Assembly (NCBI GenBank): GCA_002480495.1
Contig: DLCG01000004.1
Coordinates: forward strand, 225,328-289,327
Reading direction: 5' to 3'
From: Rhodobiaceae bacterium UBA7804
GTDB taxonomy: Bacteria; Pseudomonadota; Alphaproteobacteria; Parvibaculales; Parvibaculaceae
DNA: 64,000 nucleotides
In this document: piece by piece, positions 1-8,532 of the stretch
How the letters are laid out: the number at the start of each line of letters is the position of its first letter
Position numbering within the stretch: the stretch's first letter is position 1
Program-made: the position numbers and the translations under genes
The notes under the pieces: generated by a model
What the model saw: the letters and a program-made list of their open reading frames with translations, nothing else
What the model was told of the DNA's origin: nothing
The model's database searches: none

Positions 1-1554
1 GAAGAAGATGATGTCGAAACCGGTAACGAGAACGTCGGTCTTGTAATAGCGCTGAAGCTCCGGCGTCTTGTCCGGCCAGCCGAGCGTCGAGAACGGCCAG
101 AGACCAGACGAGAACCATGTGTCGAGCACGTCTTCGTCGCGTGTGAGTTCAACGGCTTTGCCGTAATGCTTTTGCGCAAGCTCGGCTGCTTCCTCGTCGC
201 TATAGGCGACGAAGACTTCGCCGTCCGGCCCATACCAGGCGGGAATGCGGTGACCCCACCAGAGCTGGCGCGAGATGCACCAGGGCTGGATGTTGCGCAT
301 CCATTCGAAATAGGTCTTTTCCCAGTTCTTCGGCACGAAGACGGTTTCGCCGCGCTCCACCGCGTCGATGGCGGGCTTGGCGAGCGTCGCCGCATCCACA
401 TACCACTGGTCGGTGAGATAGGGCTCGATCACGACCATCTTGGACTTCTCGTCATGCGGAACCATGACGAGCTTGTCCTCGATGCGGTCGAGAAGGCCGA
501 GCGCCTCGATATCCTCGACAACCTTCGCGCGCGCCTTGAACCGGTCGAGACCGCGATAGGCCTCCGGCACGTCGTCGTTGATCTTGCCGTCGGGGGTCAG
601 GATGTTGATCTGCTCAAGCCCCTGCCGCTTGCCGACCTCGAAGTCGTTGAAGTCATGCGCGGGCGTGATCTTCACCGCGCCGGAACCCTGTTCCGGGTCG
701 GCATGTTCGTCGGCGACGATCGGGATGCGGCGGCCGACAAGCGGAAGCTCCACGAACTTGCCGATGAGCGGCTTGTAGCGCTCGTCCTCCGGGTTCACCG
801 CGACGCCGGTATCGCCGAGCATCGTCTCGGGGCGCGTCGTCGCGACGACGATATAGTCGCGCTTCTCGGTGCCGGTCTGGTTGCCCTCGTCGTCATAGAC
901 AGGCCAGTCATAGGTGACGCCGTCCGCGAGCGGATAGCGGAAATGCCAGAAATGGCCCTTCACCTCGATGTTCTCGACCTCAAGGTCGGAGATCGCGGTC
1001 TGAAGCTCCGGGTGCCAGTTCACGAGGCGCTTGTCGCGATAGATGAGGCCCTCGCGGTAAAGCTCCACGAAGACCTTGAGCACGGCTTTCGACAGGCCGT
1101 CATCCAGCGTGAAGCGCTCGCGGCTCCAGTCGCAGGAGGCGCCGAGGCGGCGAAGCTGGCCGATGATGGTGCCGCCCGACTCGCCCTTCCACTTCCAGAC
1201 GCGGTCGATGAAGGCCTCGCGCCCCATGTCGCGGCGGCCCATATTGCCTTCGGCTTCGAGCTGGCGCTCGACGATCATCTGCGTCGCGATGCCCGCATGG
1301 TCGAGACCCGGCTGCCAGAGCACATCCTTGCCCCGCATCCGCTCGAAACGGATCAGCACGTCCTGCAGCGTGTTGTTGAGCGCATGGCCCATGTGCAGGC
1401 TGCCGGTGACGTTGGGCGGGGGAATGACGATGCAATAAGGCTGGGCGCCCTCTTCTACCCGTCCGCCCGCTCCGGCCCGGAAAGCGCCGCTTTCCTCCCA
1501 GAGTTCATAGAGCCGGGCTTCGGCTTCCTGCGGGTTGAAGGTCTTGTCGAGCAT
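1..1554 (-). CDS. valS: Valyl-tRNA synthetase, N-terminal part (cut by window edge)
   Basis: Class I aminoacyl-tRNA synthetase that charges tRNA-Val and edits mischarged threonine. Translating the minus strand from the ATG at 1554 gives 518 uninterrupted codons that run off the left edge. The start reads MLDKTFNPQEAEARLYE. The class I HIGH-type signature is present as PPPNVTGSLHMGHALN near residues 44-59, and family motifs such as TTRPETMLGDTGVAV in the editing domain and IPAWYG follow. The KMSKS loop and anticodon-binding domain lie outside the window. The gene follows popZ on the same strand, separated by a strong hairpin-plus-T-tract. The long plus-strand frame across this region is a shadow. 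Confidence 0.96.
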   Translation of the reverse strand, partial: MLDKTFNPQEAEARLYELWEESGAFRAGAGGRVEEGAQPYCIVIPPPNVTGSLHMGHALNNTLQDVLIRFERMRGKDVLWQPGLDHAGIATQMIVERQLEAEGNMGRRDMGREAFIDRVWKWKGESGGTIIGQLRRLGASCDWSRERFTLDDGLSKAVLKVFVELYREGLIYRDKRLVNWHPELQTAISDLEVENIEVKGHFWHFRYPLADGVTYDWPVYDDEGNQTGTEKRDYIVVATTRPETMLGDTGVAVNPEDERYKPLIGKFVELPLVGRRIPIVADEHADPEQGSGAVKITPAHDFNDFEVGKRQGLEQINILTPDGKINDDVPEAYRGLDRFKARAKVVEDIEALGLLDRIEDKLVMVPHDEKSKMVVIEPYLTDQWYVDAATLAKPAIDAVERGETVFVPKNWEKTYFEWMRNIQPWCISRQLWWGHRIPAWYGPDGEVFVAYSDEEAAELAQKHYGKAVELTRDEDVLDTWFSSGLWPFSTLGWPDKTPELQRYYKTDVLVTGFDIIFF

Positions 1555-1593
1555 CGGGGGTCACATCCATCGGATTGGCGTGGAATTGAGCGC

Positions 1594-1637
1594 AAAAAAG
1601 GGCGGCGCGGGCCTGTGTTACACAGGCAGCGCCACCC
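1594..1637 (-). terminator. Intrinsic terminator or attenuator between popZ and valS
   Basis: Read on the minus strand, an interrupted hairpin of about 15 pairs is followed directly by six T (A-run at 1594-1599 on the plus strand). The apical stem is 7 perfect pairs, 1611-1617 with 1621-1627, around a 3-nt loop; the lower stem pairs 1600-1608 with 1629-1637 with one mismatch. It lies after the popZ stop and about 40 nt before the valS start, so it should end popZ transcription. Because it sits in the valS leader, it could also act as an attenuator. Confidence 0.75.
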
Positions 1638-1695
1638 TATCAAGCATCTGGAACTGGTCAGCAGGGGCCGGAACGGCCCCGGGATAGCGGCAGCG

Positions 1696-2457
1696 TCAGC
1701 GTTTGCGCCGCGCTACCCGCTCGATTTCCTCGGCGACCAGCCGTTCGACCAGCGCCGGGAGGTTCTCGTCGAGCCACTCCTTGAGCATCGGACGGAGCAT
1801 GTCGGCCACGATGTCCTCCAGCGTGCGCCCTCCATTGGAGCTGGAGAGCGAATTCGCCAGAGCGCCGAAGGCCGCGGAGGCGGCGGATTCGGCATCGCGA
1901 GACAGGAGCGTGGATTGATCGGCACTCATGACGGGCTCCTCAACTTCTGTGTTGGCGGCTTCGTCCACAGCTTCGGGCTGGGGCGCGATGCCCGCGGCAA
2001 GGGCGGGCGCGGGTTCCGGTTCGGGCGCGGGTTCCGGTTCGGGCAGAGGCTCGTAAACGGGCTCCGGCTCCGGAAGGGGCTCGGGTTCGGGTTCCGGCTC
2101 GGCGAACTGGATATCGTCGGCGGCGAGTTCCGGTTCCGGCGCAGGCTCCGGCGTATAGGCGGGCGCTGCAGGCTCGGGTTCCGGCGCGGGCTCCTCGAAA
2201 GCGGCTTCTTCAGGCAGCGCTTCCGTCAGCTCCAGAATGTCGTCTTCTTCCTCGGCGGCGGGTTCCTCGGCGGCGGGTTCCTCGACGACGGCTTCCTCGA
2301 CGGGGGGTTCCGTCTCGGGCGCCGGAGGCGGCGGCGGCGCGGCGTCGGCGGATTCCTGCGGCGTCTCTTCCGAGCCGCTGTCCTCCGAAATGATCCGCCG
2401 AATGGAGGCGAGAATCTCCTCCATCGTCGGTTCCTGCGCCTGACCTTGATTGCTCAT
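1696..2457 (-). CDS. popZ: Pole-organizing protein PopZ (DUF2497 family)
   Basis: PopZ self-assembles into a polar matrix that anchors the ParB-parS centromere and recruits cell-cycle proteins in alphaproteobacteria. This 253-residue protein has the family architecture. A short conserved N-terminal helix (MEEILASIRRII, residues 12-23) binds partners. A long Pro/Glu/Ala-rich acidic linker occupies roughly residues 27-165. A C-terminal helical oligomerisation region ends in PMLKEWLDENLPALVERLV. The linker is built of imprecise PEPEP/EPAPEPE repeats, giving a low-complexity tract at about 1990-2340. The neighbours tolC upstream and valS downstream match the usual alphaproteobacterial context. 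Confidence 0.92.
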   Translation of the reverse strand: MSNQGQAQEPTMEEILASIRRIISEDSGSEETPQESADAAPPPPPAPETEPPVEEAVVEEPAAEEPAAEEEDDILELTEALPEEAAFEEPAPEPEPAAPAYTPEPAPEPELAADDIQFAEPEPEPEPLPEPEPVYEPLPEPEPAPEPEPAPALAAGIAPQPEAVDEAANTEVEEPVMSADQSTLLSRDAESAASAAFGALANSLSSSNGGRTLEDIVADMLRPMLKEWLDENLPALVERLVAEEIERVARRKR

Positions 2458-2600
2458 AACTAACGCCCTGCTCGCCCGTGTTTCGGCTGGTCCTGTCCAA
2501 GAAATAACAAGAGAACCTTAGGAGAAGTTGAACGAATTTGCCAACTTCCCCTTAATTTCCCGGTAACACTTCGAGCGGAAGCGCCTTTGCGGCGACGCGA

Positions 2601-4007
2601 TTACTCGTCTCCGGCGGTGCCGAAGCCGATCCACTTGTCGCGCACCTCGTCGTAATTCACGGCAGGATCGTAATAGTCGACCGGAAGCTGAAGCGCCTGC
2701 GCCGTCAAAAGGCCCATCGCCGCGAGAAGCCCGTATTCGGCGACCGCGAGATCGCGTTCGGCGCTAACGAGCGACACGCGTGCATTCAGATATTCCTGCT
2801 CCGCGTTGAGCACATCGAGCGTCGTGCGCGCACCGACTTCGGATTCCTGTTTCACACCTTCCAGCGCAATCTCGCTCGCACGGACCTGTTCGGTCGTGGA
2901 AACGATGCTCGACCGCGATGCACGAAGTACTTCCCAGGCGTTACGAACGGCCTCATCGACCTCCCGAAGCGCGGCCATCACTTCCATACGGCTTTGATTG
3001 TTGCGCTCCTTCGCCTCGCGGACCTGCGAATATTCCACGCCGCTCTGATAAAGCGGGATGGTCAGCACACCCAGGATCGAGCTTTCCTCCACATCCCGGA
3101 TTGTGGAGATTGTGGACGAAGGATCACGGCCATACCGGTATTGCGCCTGCACGTCGAACGTTGGCAGCAGCGCACCCTTGGCCACATTGATGGCGCTGCG
3201 GGTCGCCTCTTCGCCATGACGGGCGGCGCGAAGCGTCGGATTATTCTCCTCGGCGATCCGGCGCGCGTCCTCCTCGCTCTGCGGGAGGCCTGCAACGCTT
3301 TCGGGCCGCTCTAGGGTGCCCGGCATCTGGCCGACCACACGCTGATAGAAGGACCGGCTAGCCGTCAATTGCGCTTCGGCGGCGGTAAGGCTGGAGCGCG
3401 CCTGCGACAGGCGGGCCTCGGCCTGCGCCGTATCCGTCCGCGTCAATTCACCGACGCGAAAACGGTCTGTCGTCGCCTCAAGCTGGCGCTTGAGAACCTG
3501 CACGTTGTTCTTGTTGAGCTCGACCACGCTCTGGTCGCGAATGACGTCCATATAGGCGCGTACGGCATTGAGCAGCGTCGTCTGCTCGACGCTTTCAAGC
3601 GTCGCCCGCCCCGCCCGAACCGAGGCTTCGGCCTGTTCGGTGGCGTTTACGGTCCTGCCGCCCGCGAAGAGGTTCTGACTGAGCGTCACCGAGCCGTTGA
3701 GCGGCCGGAGGCTGTCTTGCGTCTGGATGCCGCCATTGAGTTCTGTGCGCGTGTCGACGGCCCCATAGCTGCCCTGCGCCTGCAGGTTCGGACGCCAGCC
3801 GGCCAGCGCCTGCGGCACCTGTTCGTCCGTTGCCCGAAGCTGGGCCCTCTGGCCCTGGAGGACCGGGTTTGTCTGATAGGCGGCGGCAAGCGCATCGGTC
3901 AGCGTGTCGGATGCGGCAGGGCTGGCAGCCAGTAGGCCCGTCAGCGCCGTGGTGCCGAGAGCAAGGGACAGGATACGGGTCAGGGACGTGGTTCTGGATC
4001 GTTTCAT
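2601..4007 (-). CDS. tolC: TolC-family outer membrane efflux/secretion protein
   Basis: Outer-membrane channel of the TolC family, which pairs with inner-membrane ABC or RND pumps for type I secretion or efflux. The 468-residue product starts with a Sec signal peptide (basic MKRSR, a hydrophobic stretch, and a likely cleavage after SPAASD at about residue 34). Two OEP repeats follow, recognisable by DALAAAYQTNPVLQ at the start, VGELTRTDTAQAEARLSQARS in the middle and VGARTTLDVLNAEQEYLNARV near the end. Length is typical. It lies between the Pcm-like gene and popZ on the same strand, an arrangement common in alphaproteobacteria. No pump partner is in the window, so the substrate cannot be inferred. 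Confidence 0.93.
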   Translation of the reverse strand: MKRSRTTSLTRILSLALGTTALTGLLAASPAASDTLTDALAAAYQTNPVLQGQRAQLRATDEQVPQALAGWRPNLQAQGSYGAVDTRTELNGGIQTQDSLRPLNGSVTLSQNLFAGGRTVNATEQAEASVRAGRATLESVEQTTLLNAVRAYMDVIRDQSVVELNKNNVQVLKRQLEATTDRFRVGELTRTDTAQAEARLSQARSSLTAAEAQLTASRSFYQRVVGQMPGTLERPESVAGLPQSEEDARRIAEENNPTLRAARHGEEATRSAINVAKGALLPTFDVQAQYRYGRDPSSTISTIRDVEESSILGVLTIPLYQSGVEYSQVREAKERNNQSRMEVMAALREVDEAVRNAWEVLRASRSSIVSTTEQVRASEIALEGVKQESEVGARTTLDVLNAEQEYLNARVSLVSAERDLAVAEYGLLAAMGLLTAQALQLPVDYYDPAVNYDEVRDKWIGFGTAGDE

Positions 4008-4157
4008 TCTCGTTACTTCTCCGCAAAGAGGCGGCTTCGTCCCTCAACGCATCCGCAGGTGAACCTCAAGACCGGCAGGCTAAATGTAGGAAAAGAGAAA
4101 TGCTATTCCCAGATCGAGAAGTATTTTCCGTGAATAGATGCAATCTGCCAGCAATCG

Positions 4158-4820
4158 TCAGAAAACAAAGCTTTCCACCGGTTCGAAGCCCGGAAGAAAG
4201 CGGATATTCGCATCGAAAGCGTCCCGCCCGCTGAAGGAGCCGCCGGAACGGACATAAAGTCGCGCCCGGCCCGAAACGCCATCGCCGAGCACGCAGACAA
4301 GGCGTCCATCCTCGCGAAGCTGCTTCTGCAATGATTCCGGAACCGAACTGACCATGCCGTTTATGAAGATGACATCGTAGGGCGCCTGCTTGGCATAGCC
4401 TTCGGGAAGCGGGCCGGAGACCACCACCGCATTGTCGACGCCGAGATCGGAAAGGGTCGCGCCGGCCTGGGCGGCAAGATCCTCGTCGCATTCGAGCGCG
4501 ACGACGGTGCCCGCGAGACGGGACAGCACGGCTGTCGAATAGCCGGTGCCGCAGCCGACATCGAGAACGAGATCGCCGGAGCCGATTTCGGCGAGCTGGG
4601 CAAGGCGGGCGAAGACACGCGGCTCCATGAGGAAGCGCGGCGTCTTGCCGTCGGCGATCTTCACATCCTCGTCCATATAGGCGATGCCCTGACGCGAGCC
4701 GGGAACGAATCTCTCCCGGGGCACGGAGGACATGGCCTCGATCACCCGTCCGTCGGTCACGGAGTTCACGCGGACCTGGCTCTCGACCATGTTGAGACGG
4801 GCGGCGGCGAAGTCGGTCAT
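4158..4820 (-). CDS. pcm: Protein-L-isoaspartate O-methyltransferase family protein
   Basis: SAM-dependent methyltransferase of the PCMT family, which repairs isoaspartyl residues in aged proteins. From the ATG at 4820 the product is 220 residues, starting MTDFAAARLNMVESQVRVN, a typical N-terminus for the alphaproteobacterial branch next to tolC. The SAM-binding motif I is LVLDVGCGTGYSTAVLSRL (about residues 80-98), with an acidic ALECDE motif after it. Another in-frame ATG at 4859 would add 13 residues; the shorter start has better similarity support and a GGGACA-type ribosome site. The substrate of this alphaproteobacterial branch is less certain than for E. coli Pcm. Confidence 0.88.
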   Translation of the reverse strand: MTDFAAARLNMVESQVRVNSVTDGRVIEAMSSVPRERFVPGSRQGIAYMDEDVKIADGKTPRFLMEPRVFARLAQLAEIGSGDLVLDVGCGTGYSTAVLSRLAGTVVALECDEDLAAQAGATLSDLGVDNAVVVSGPLPEGYAKQAPYDVIFINGMVSSVPESLQKQLREDGRLVCVLGDGVSGRARLYVRSGGSFSGRDAFDANIRFLPGFEPVESFVF

Positions 4821-5065
4821 GATCTGTCCCAGAGGCTCGGGCGGCACGAGGCGGCCCACTGAAAGGCGATTTGTCCGCGTTTATACTGGCCCCGGCCCTC
4901 AAACTCAATTCGCGGAATGTCGCGGAGACCGGCCGGCGGGTTAAGGGAGCCGTAATCCCTCGGGGCGTATTGGTCGTTGTACCCGGGCCGGGGAATTGCT
5001 ATACCCCGCCCGCCCTCGAGATGCGGCACCGAAGCCCGACCACCGGGCGGAAATCGCGAGGGAAT

Positions 5066-5139
5066 GGCCACGTGGCGGAGTGGTGACGCAGCGGACTGCA
5101 AATCCGTATACCCCGGTTCGATTCCGGGCGTGGCCTCCA
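5066..5139 (+). tRNA. tRNA-Cys (GCA anticodon), CCA encoded
   Basis: The acceptor stem GGCCACG pairs with CGTGGCC, followed by discriminator T and an encoded CCA. A D-arm (GCGGAGTGGTGACGC), an anticodon arm GGACTGCAAATCC with anticodon GCA, and a T-arm CCCCGGTTCGATTCCGGG are all visible. The mature body is 5066-5136 and CCA is 5137-5139. Confidence 0.96.
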
Positions 5140-5198
5140 ATCACCTCAATGAATGAAACAGGGAACGAAACAGGCGACCCCGCCTGCCGGGCGGAGAG

Positions 5199-6521
5199 CT
5201 ATGCCTGAAAGCCGGATGCGGCGGAAAAAGACTGCCGCGCCGGGCGGAACGGCATGCGCAGGAGCCGCTGCCGCGCCCCGCCCCGCTCCTCTACCGCCAG
5301 GATCGCGCCCCACAGGGTGCCCACAAGCAGATAGAAGTGACGCCAGTTGTCGATGTCGATGATGACGGCTTCCGCGATGTGGCCGACAAAGGCCGCATAG
5401 ACGACGATCAGGATTCCCTGTTCCGGATTGTCGAGCGCGATGGCGCGCCACCCCCGGACGAGGGTCAGAAGCATCAAGCCGATAAAGGCGAAACCCGACA
5501 GAAAGCCGCCCGCCACGAGCACATGCAGATAGACATTGTGCGTATCGAGGCGATTGATCATCGCCCATTGCGCGGGACCGAGGCCGAGCGGCTTTTCAAG
5601 CGTCATGGCGAAGGCGCGGGCCTGACTTTCGAAACGGCCATGTTCGGGGTCGGTGTCATAGCTCTGGGTGAGCGACGCACGCTGCTCGAAAAGATCCGCG
5701 ACCTGGGGGCTGGAAAGCGCGAAACCCACCACGCCGATCATCACCAGCACCGACAGCGCGCCGAAGGCGATGAGCCGCATCGTCTGCAGGTAGGATTTCG
5801 AGGTGGAGAGCGTCAGAACGAAGAAGACGAGACCGGCAAGCAGCAGATTGCCCCAGGCGCCGCGCGAGAAGCTGAGGAAGATCGCGAGCACGAGAATGCC
5901 GAGCGGCACGGCCATCCAGAGCGAGCGGAGCGACTGCGCCGTGCTCAGCTTCCAGCCGAGAAAGATGACGGGCGCGACGAGAAACGGGCCGAAGACGTTC
6001 GGATCGTTGAAGGTGCCCCTGGCGCGGCCATATTCGGTGAACATTTCCGCGCCGGGCACGAGCGCGAAATAGCCCGCAATGCCGAATAGCGCGGCGAGCG
6101 TCGCCGCCGCCGTATAGGCCCAGAAGATCTGATGAAGGCGCCGCCCCGGATCCGCATAGACCCAGGATGCGAAGAAGAGGAACGTGCCGACGAGATAGAC
6201 GGATGTCATGAGCGCGGGCCGCACCCGCTCCATATAGAGCGCATCCATCGCGCCGATGCCGAAGCCCGCGATGACGAGGCCCCAGAGCGCGGCAGGCCAG
6301 CCGAGACGGCGGGGGAAGCGGAGTCCGAAGAGGAAGACGATCGCGACCGTTCCCGCCATCAGCAGATCATAGGGCGTCGGGTTGTCCTGCGTCTGATCCG
6401 AGCGGACATAAAAGCTCGTCAATATGACGGCGACGACAAGCCATTCGGCAAGCGACACGGCGAAGGGACGCCCCGGAAGGCCCTGCCGCCTGTCACCCGT
6501 ATCGATCTGCCAGCCGTCCAT
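5199..6521 (-). CDS. O-antigen ligase/polymerase-like membrane protein
   Basis: A 440-residue, very hydrophobic protein with roughly ten to twelve predicted membrane segments. It has the large periplasmic-loop region of the Wzy_C/WaaL superfamily, with the loop sequence LGLGPAQWAMINRLDTHN followed by VYLHVLVAGGFL (about residues 317-346). Members polymerise or ligate glycan repeat units at the periplasmic face of the inner membrane. It starts 2 nt after the stop of the GT4 gene and follows the Wza-like gene, so it is the last gene of a wza-GT-ligase operon. Whether it acts as polymerase or ligase cannot be told from sequence alone. Confidence 0.85.
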   Translation of the reverse strand: MDGWQIDTGDRRQGLPGRPFAVSLAEWLVVAVILTSFYVRSDQTQDNPTPYDLLMAGTVAIVFLFGLRFPRRLGWPAALWGLVIAGFGIGAMDALYMERVRPALMTSVYLVGTFLFFASWVYADPGRRLHQIFWAYTAAATLAALFGIAGYFALVPGAEMFTEYGRARGTFNDPNVFGPFLVAPVIFLGWKLSTAQSLRSLWMAVPLGILVLAIFLSFSRGAWGNLLLAGLVFFVLTLSTSKSYLQTMRLIAFGALSVLVMIGVVGFALSSPQVADLFEQRASLTQSYDTDPEHGRFESQARAFAMTLEKPLGLGPAQWAMINRLDTHNVYLHVLVAGGFLSGFAFIGLMLLTLVRGWRAIALDNPEQGILIVVYAAFVGHIAEAVIIDIDNWRHFYLLVGTLWGAILAVEERGGARQRLLRMPFRPARQSFSAASGFQA

Positions 6522-6523
6522 GT

Positions 6524-7726
6524 TCAGCGTTCCGCGCCCGTGAGGCCCGCCCGGGCCGCAGCAGCGTCGCGCCCTGCCCGCGCCTCTTCCCTGCGCTGTT
6601 CGCGCATATCGAGAAGACGGGCATAAAACCCGTCGACGGATTCGACCATGCGCGAGACGGAGAAGAACTCGCGGACCCGCGCGCGAAGCGAAGCGGCGTC
6701 GGCTTCGGCGGAGGCCGGATCGGAAAGCATGCGCGATATCGCACCCGCAAGCGCAGGCGCATCGCCCGGCGGCACGAGACGCGAGCTGAGCGGACCGAAA
6801 ATTTCCGGCACGCCGCCGACCTTCGTCGCGATGAGGGGCTTGCCCGCGCCCCCGGCTTCGAGCGCCACATAAGGCAGGGATTCGTTCCAGGACGGCATGA
6901 CGACCATGCGGGCAAGCGAGAAGGCCTCACGCGCAGGCATCGCGCCCATGAATTCGATCCGCGCCTTGCCTGCCTTTTCGCAAGCCATCCGCTCGAAAGC
7001 AGCCCTGTCCGGCCCCGCGCCGACGATCCGGATACTGACGGGTTGCGGAAGCAGGGAGGCGGCTTCGATCAGCGTGGAGACGCCCTTCAACATGCGAAGT
7101 TCGCCGATGAAGAGGAAATCCGCTGCATCCTTCTCCGTGACGACGGGCTCGAACTCGGCGTCCGAAAGTCCGTTGTGAATGACGACTGCGGGCGCCGCGG
7201 GTTTGCCGACCTTGGCGCGATAGGCGTTGCGGCTGAAATCGGATTCGAAGATGAGACCGTCCGTGCGCTGGCGCATCAGCCGCTCGGCGCCGAGATAGAC
7301 CATGCCTTCGAGACTGGCAGCCCCGTAGTGAAGGGAGCCGCCGTGAGGCGTGTAGACGCGGATCGCATCCGGCGCACCGGCCGACAGCCGCGCGAGCATG
7401 CCGCCCTTCGCGCCATGACCGTGAACGATGTCGGGCTTGAGCCATGCGATGAGGCGCGAGACTTCCCGGATGTTCGAGATATCGCCGAACCCGGGAAGAC
7501 GGGACATGGGAACGACGTGAAGACCGAGGCCGCATTGGGTGCCGAGCTTCGCGAGCGCGGCGGCGGCACGTTCGTCCGGCGCATCGGCGCAGATCACACC
7601 GACGGCAATGCCCGCTTCCTGCTGACCAGCAACGAGATCGCGCACATGACGGAAAAGCCCACCCATCGGCAGGCGCATGACATGCACCACACGGCGCACG
7701 GAGCGGCTGCCTGCGGCGGTGGCCAT
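6524..7726 (-). CDS. GT4-family glycosyltransferase
   Basis: Glycosyltransferase with GT-B fold, 400 residues. The N-terminal domain begins VRRVVHVMRLPMGGLFRHVRDL with the glycine-rich acceptor loop. The C-terminal domain has FLFIGELRMLKGVSTLIEA and the E-x7-E nucleotide-sugar site within WNESLPYVALEAGG (about residues 285-298). It is cytoplasmic or peripheral to the membrane and would add a sugar to the growing glycan of this locus. Its ATG overlaps the stop of the Wza-like gene in an ATGA junction, showing translational coupling. Donor and acceptor sugars are not predictable. Confidence 0.9.
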   Translation of the reverse strand: MATAAGSRSVRRVVHVMRLPMGGLFRHVRDLVAGQQEAGIAVGVICADAPDERAAAALAKLGTQCGLGLHVVPMSRLPGFGDISNIREVSRLIAWLKPDIVHGHGAKGGMLARLSAGAPDAIRVYTPHGGSLHYGAASLEGMVYLGAERLMRQRTDGLIFESDFSRNAYRAKVGKPAAPAVVIHNGLSDAEFEPVVTEKDAADFLFIGELRMLKGVSTLIEAASLLPQPVSIRIVGAGPDRAAFERMACEKAGKARIEFMGAMPAREAFSLARMVVMPSWNESLPYVALEAGGAGKPLIATKVGGVPEIFGPLSSRLVPPGDAPALAGAISRMLSDPASAEADAASLRARVREFFSVSRMVESVDGFYARLLDMREQRREEARAGRDAAAARAGLTGAER

Positions 7727-8286
7727 CAGAAGTAGCGCTCCCGCACGAGGATCGTGTCGCCGGGCATAACCGGCGCCGTGCTGTCGACGCCGAGTTCGAC
7801 GATCCGGTCGCCGCGATTACGCGTGATCTTGATCCGGTCCTGATCCGCGCGATAGGTGAAACCGCCCGCAATGGCGACGGCGCTCTGAACGGTCATGCCG
7901 TTGACGTAAGGGTACTGGCCTGCCCTCTGCACCTCGCCGAGGATGAAGAAAGGCCGGAACTCCATGACCTGAACGCTGACATTGGGGTTGCGAAGGAGGG
8001 TGCGGCCCAGTTCCGCGGCGACGACCTCCTCGAATTCGTCGGTCGTATATCCGCGCGCCGGGATCGGCGGCATGAGCGGCATGGAAACCGCCCCCGTGCT
8101 GTCCACGGAGAAGTCGCCGCTCAGATCCGGTTGACCGAAGACGACGATCCGCAACTTGTCGCCCGTGTCGAGACGATAGGCTTCGTTCTCCGTCGAAACC
8201 GGACGTTCGGCGATGACGCCCCGTTCGGCGCAGCCTGCGACCGCGGCGAGAACCGCCATCAGGACAAGGGCGAGACGGAGCTTCAT
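7726..8286 (-). CDS. Wza-like polysaccharide export lipoprotein
   Basis: Polysaccharide export protein with a lipoprotein signal: MKLRLALVLMAVLAAVAGCAE, lipobox Cys19. A Poly_export domain follows (YRLDTGDKLRIVVFGQPDLSG, about residues 37-57) and then an SLBB domain (FFILGEVQRAGQYPYVNGMT). At 186 residues it is shorter than E. coli Wza and lacks the C-terminal outer-membrane helix, as is common for alphaproteobacterial versions. It heads a minus-strand operon and diverges from the Wzc-like gene, its expected functional partner, across a 246-bp shared upstream region. Confidence 0.9.
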   Translation of the reverse strand: MKLRLALVLMAVLAAVAGCAERGVIAERPVSTENEAYRLDTGDKLRIVVFGQPDLSGDFSVDSTGAVSMPLMPPIPARGYTTDEFEEVVAAELGRTLLRNPNVSVQVMEFRPFFILGEVQRAGQYPYVNGMTVQSAVAIAGGFTYRADQDRIKITRNRGDRIVELGVDSTAPVMPGDTILVRERYF

Positions 8287-8532
8287 GACCTAAACTCTCC
8301 GGAGGGACTTGCTTCGAGCCGGAGATTAGGGCCGGAAGGGTTAATTTTTTCGCAATCGCCACCCCCTCGCGGCGTGTGAACGGATTGAAAAAGCGAGCAA
8401 AACCCTGCCGTCGGGACAGGCCGTTAAGTCTTCCGTTACCTAAAGGCCGTCTACTGCGGAACGACGCTGGACGCAGTGTCTCCGCGCGGCCGGACTTCCC
8501 GTCCGCGTGGCGTTACATCCAGAGCGGAACGC
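8287..8532. promoter_or_regulatory. Divergent intergenic region between wza-like and wzc-like genes
   Basis: 246 bp between two divergently transcribed exopolysaccharide genes, so it must hold the promoters for both. It contains an AT-rich stretch (TTAATTTTTTCGCAA at 8341-8355) that contrasts with the GC-rich surroundings. I could not assign -35/-10 boxes with confidence, and no clear operator was seen. Confidence 0.4.

Noticed and set aside
1990..2340. Imperfect Pro/Glu-coding repeats resembling a minisatellite
   Set aside because: This is the normal low-complexity acidic linker of PopZ, with no exact tandem unit.
166..2463. Long plus-strand open frame of 765 codons
   Set aside because: It is antisense to valS and popZ, whose products match known families; the frame is open because of high GC and shows no recognisable domain.
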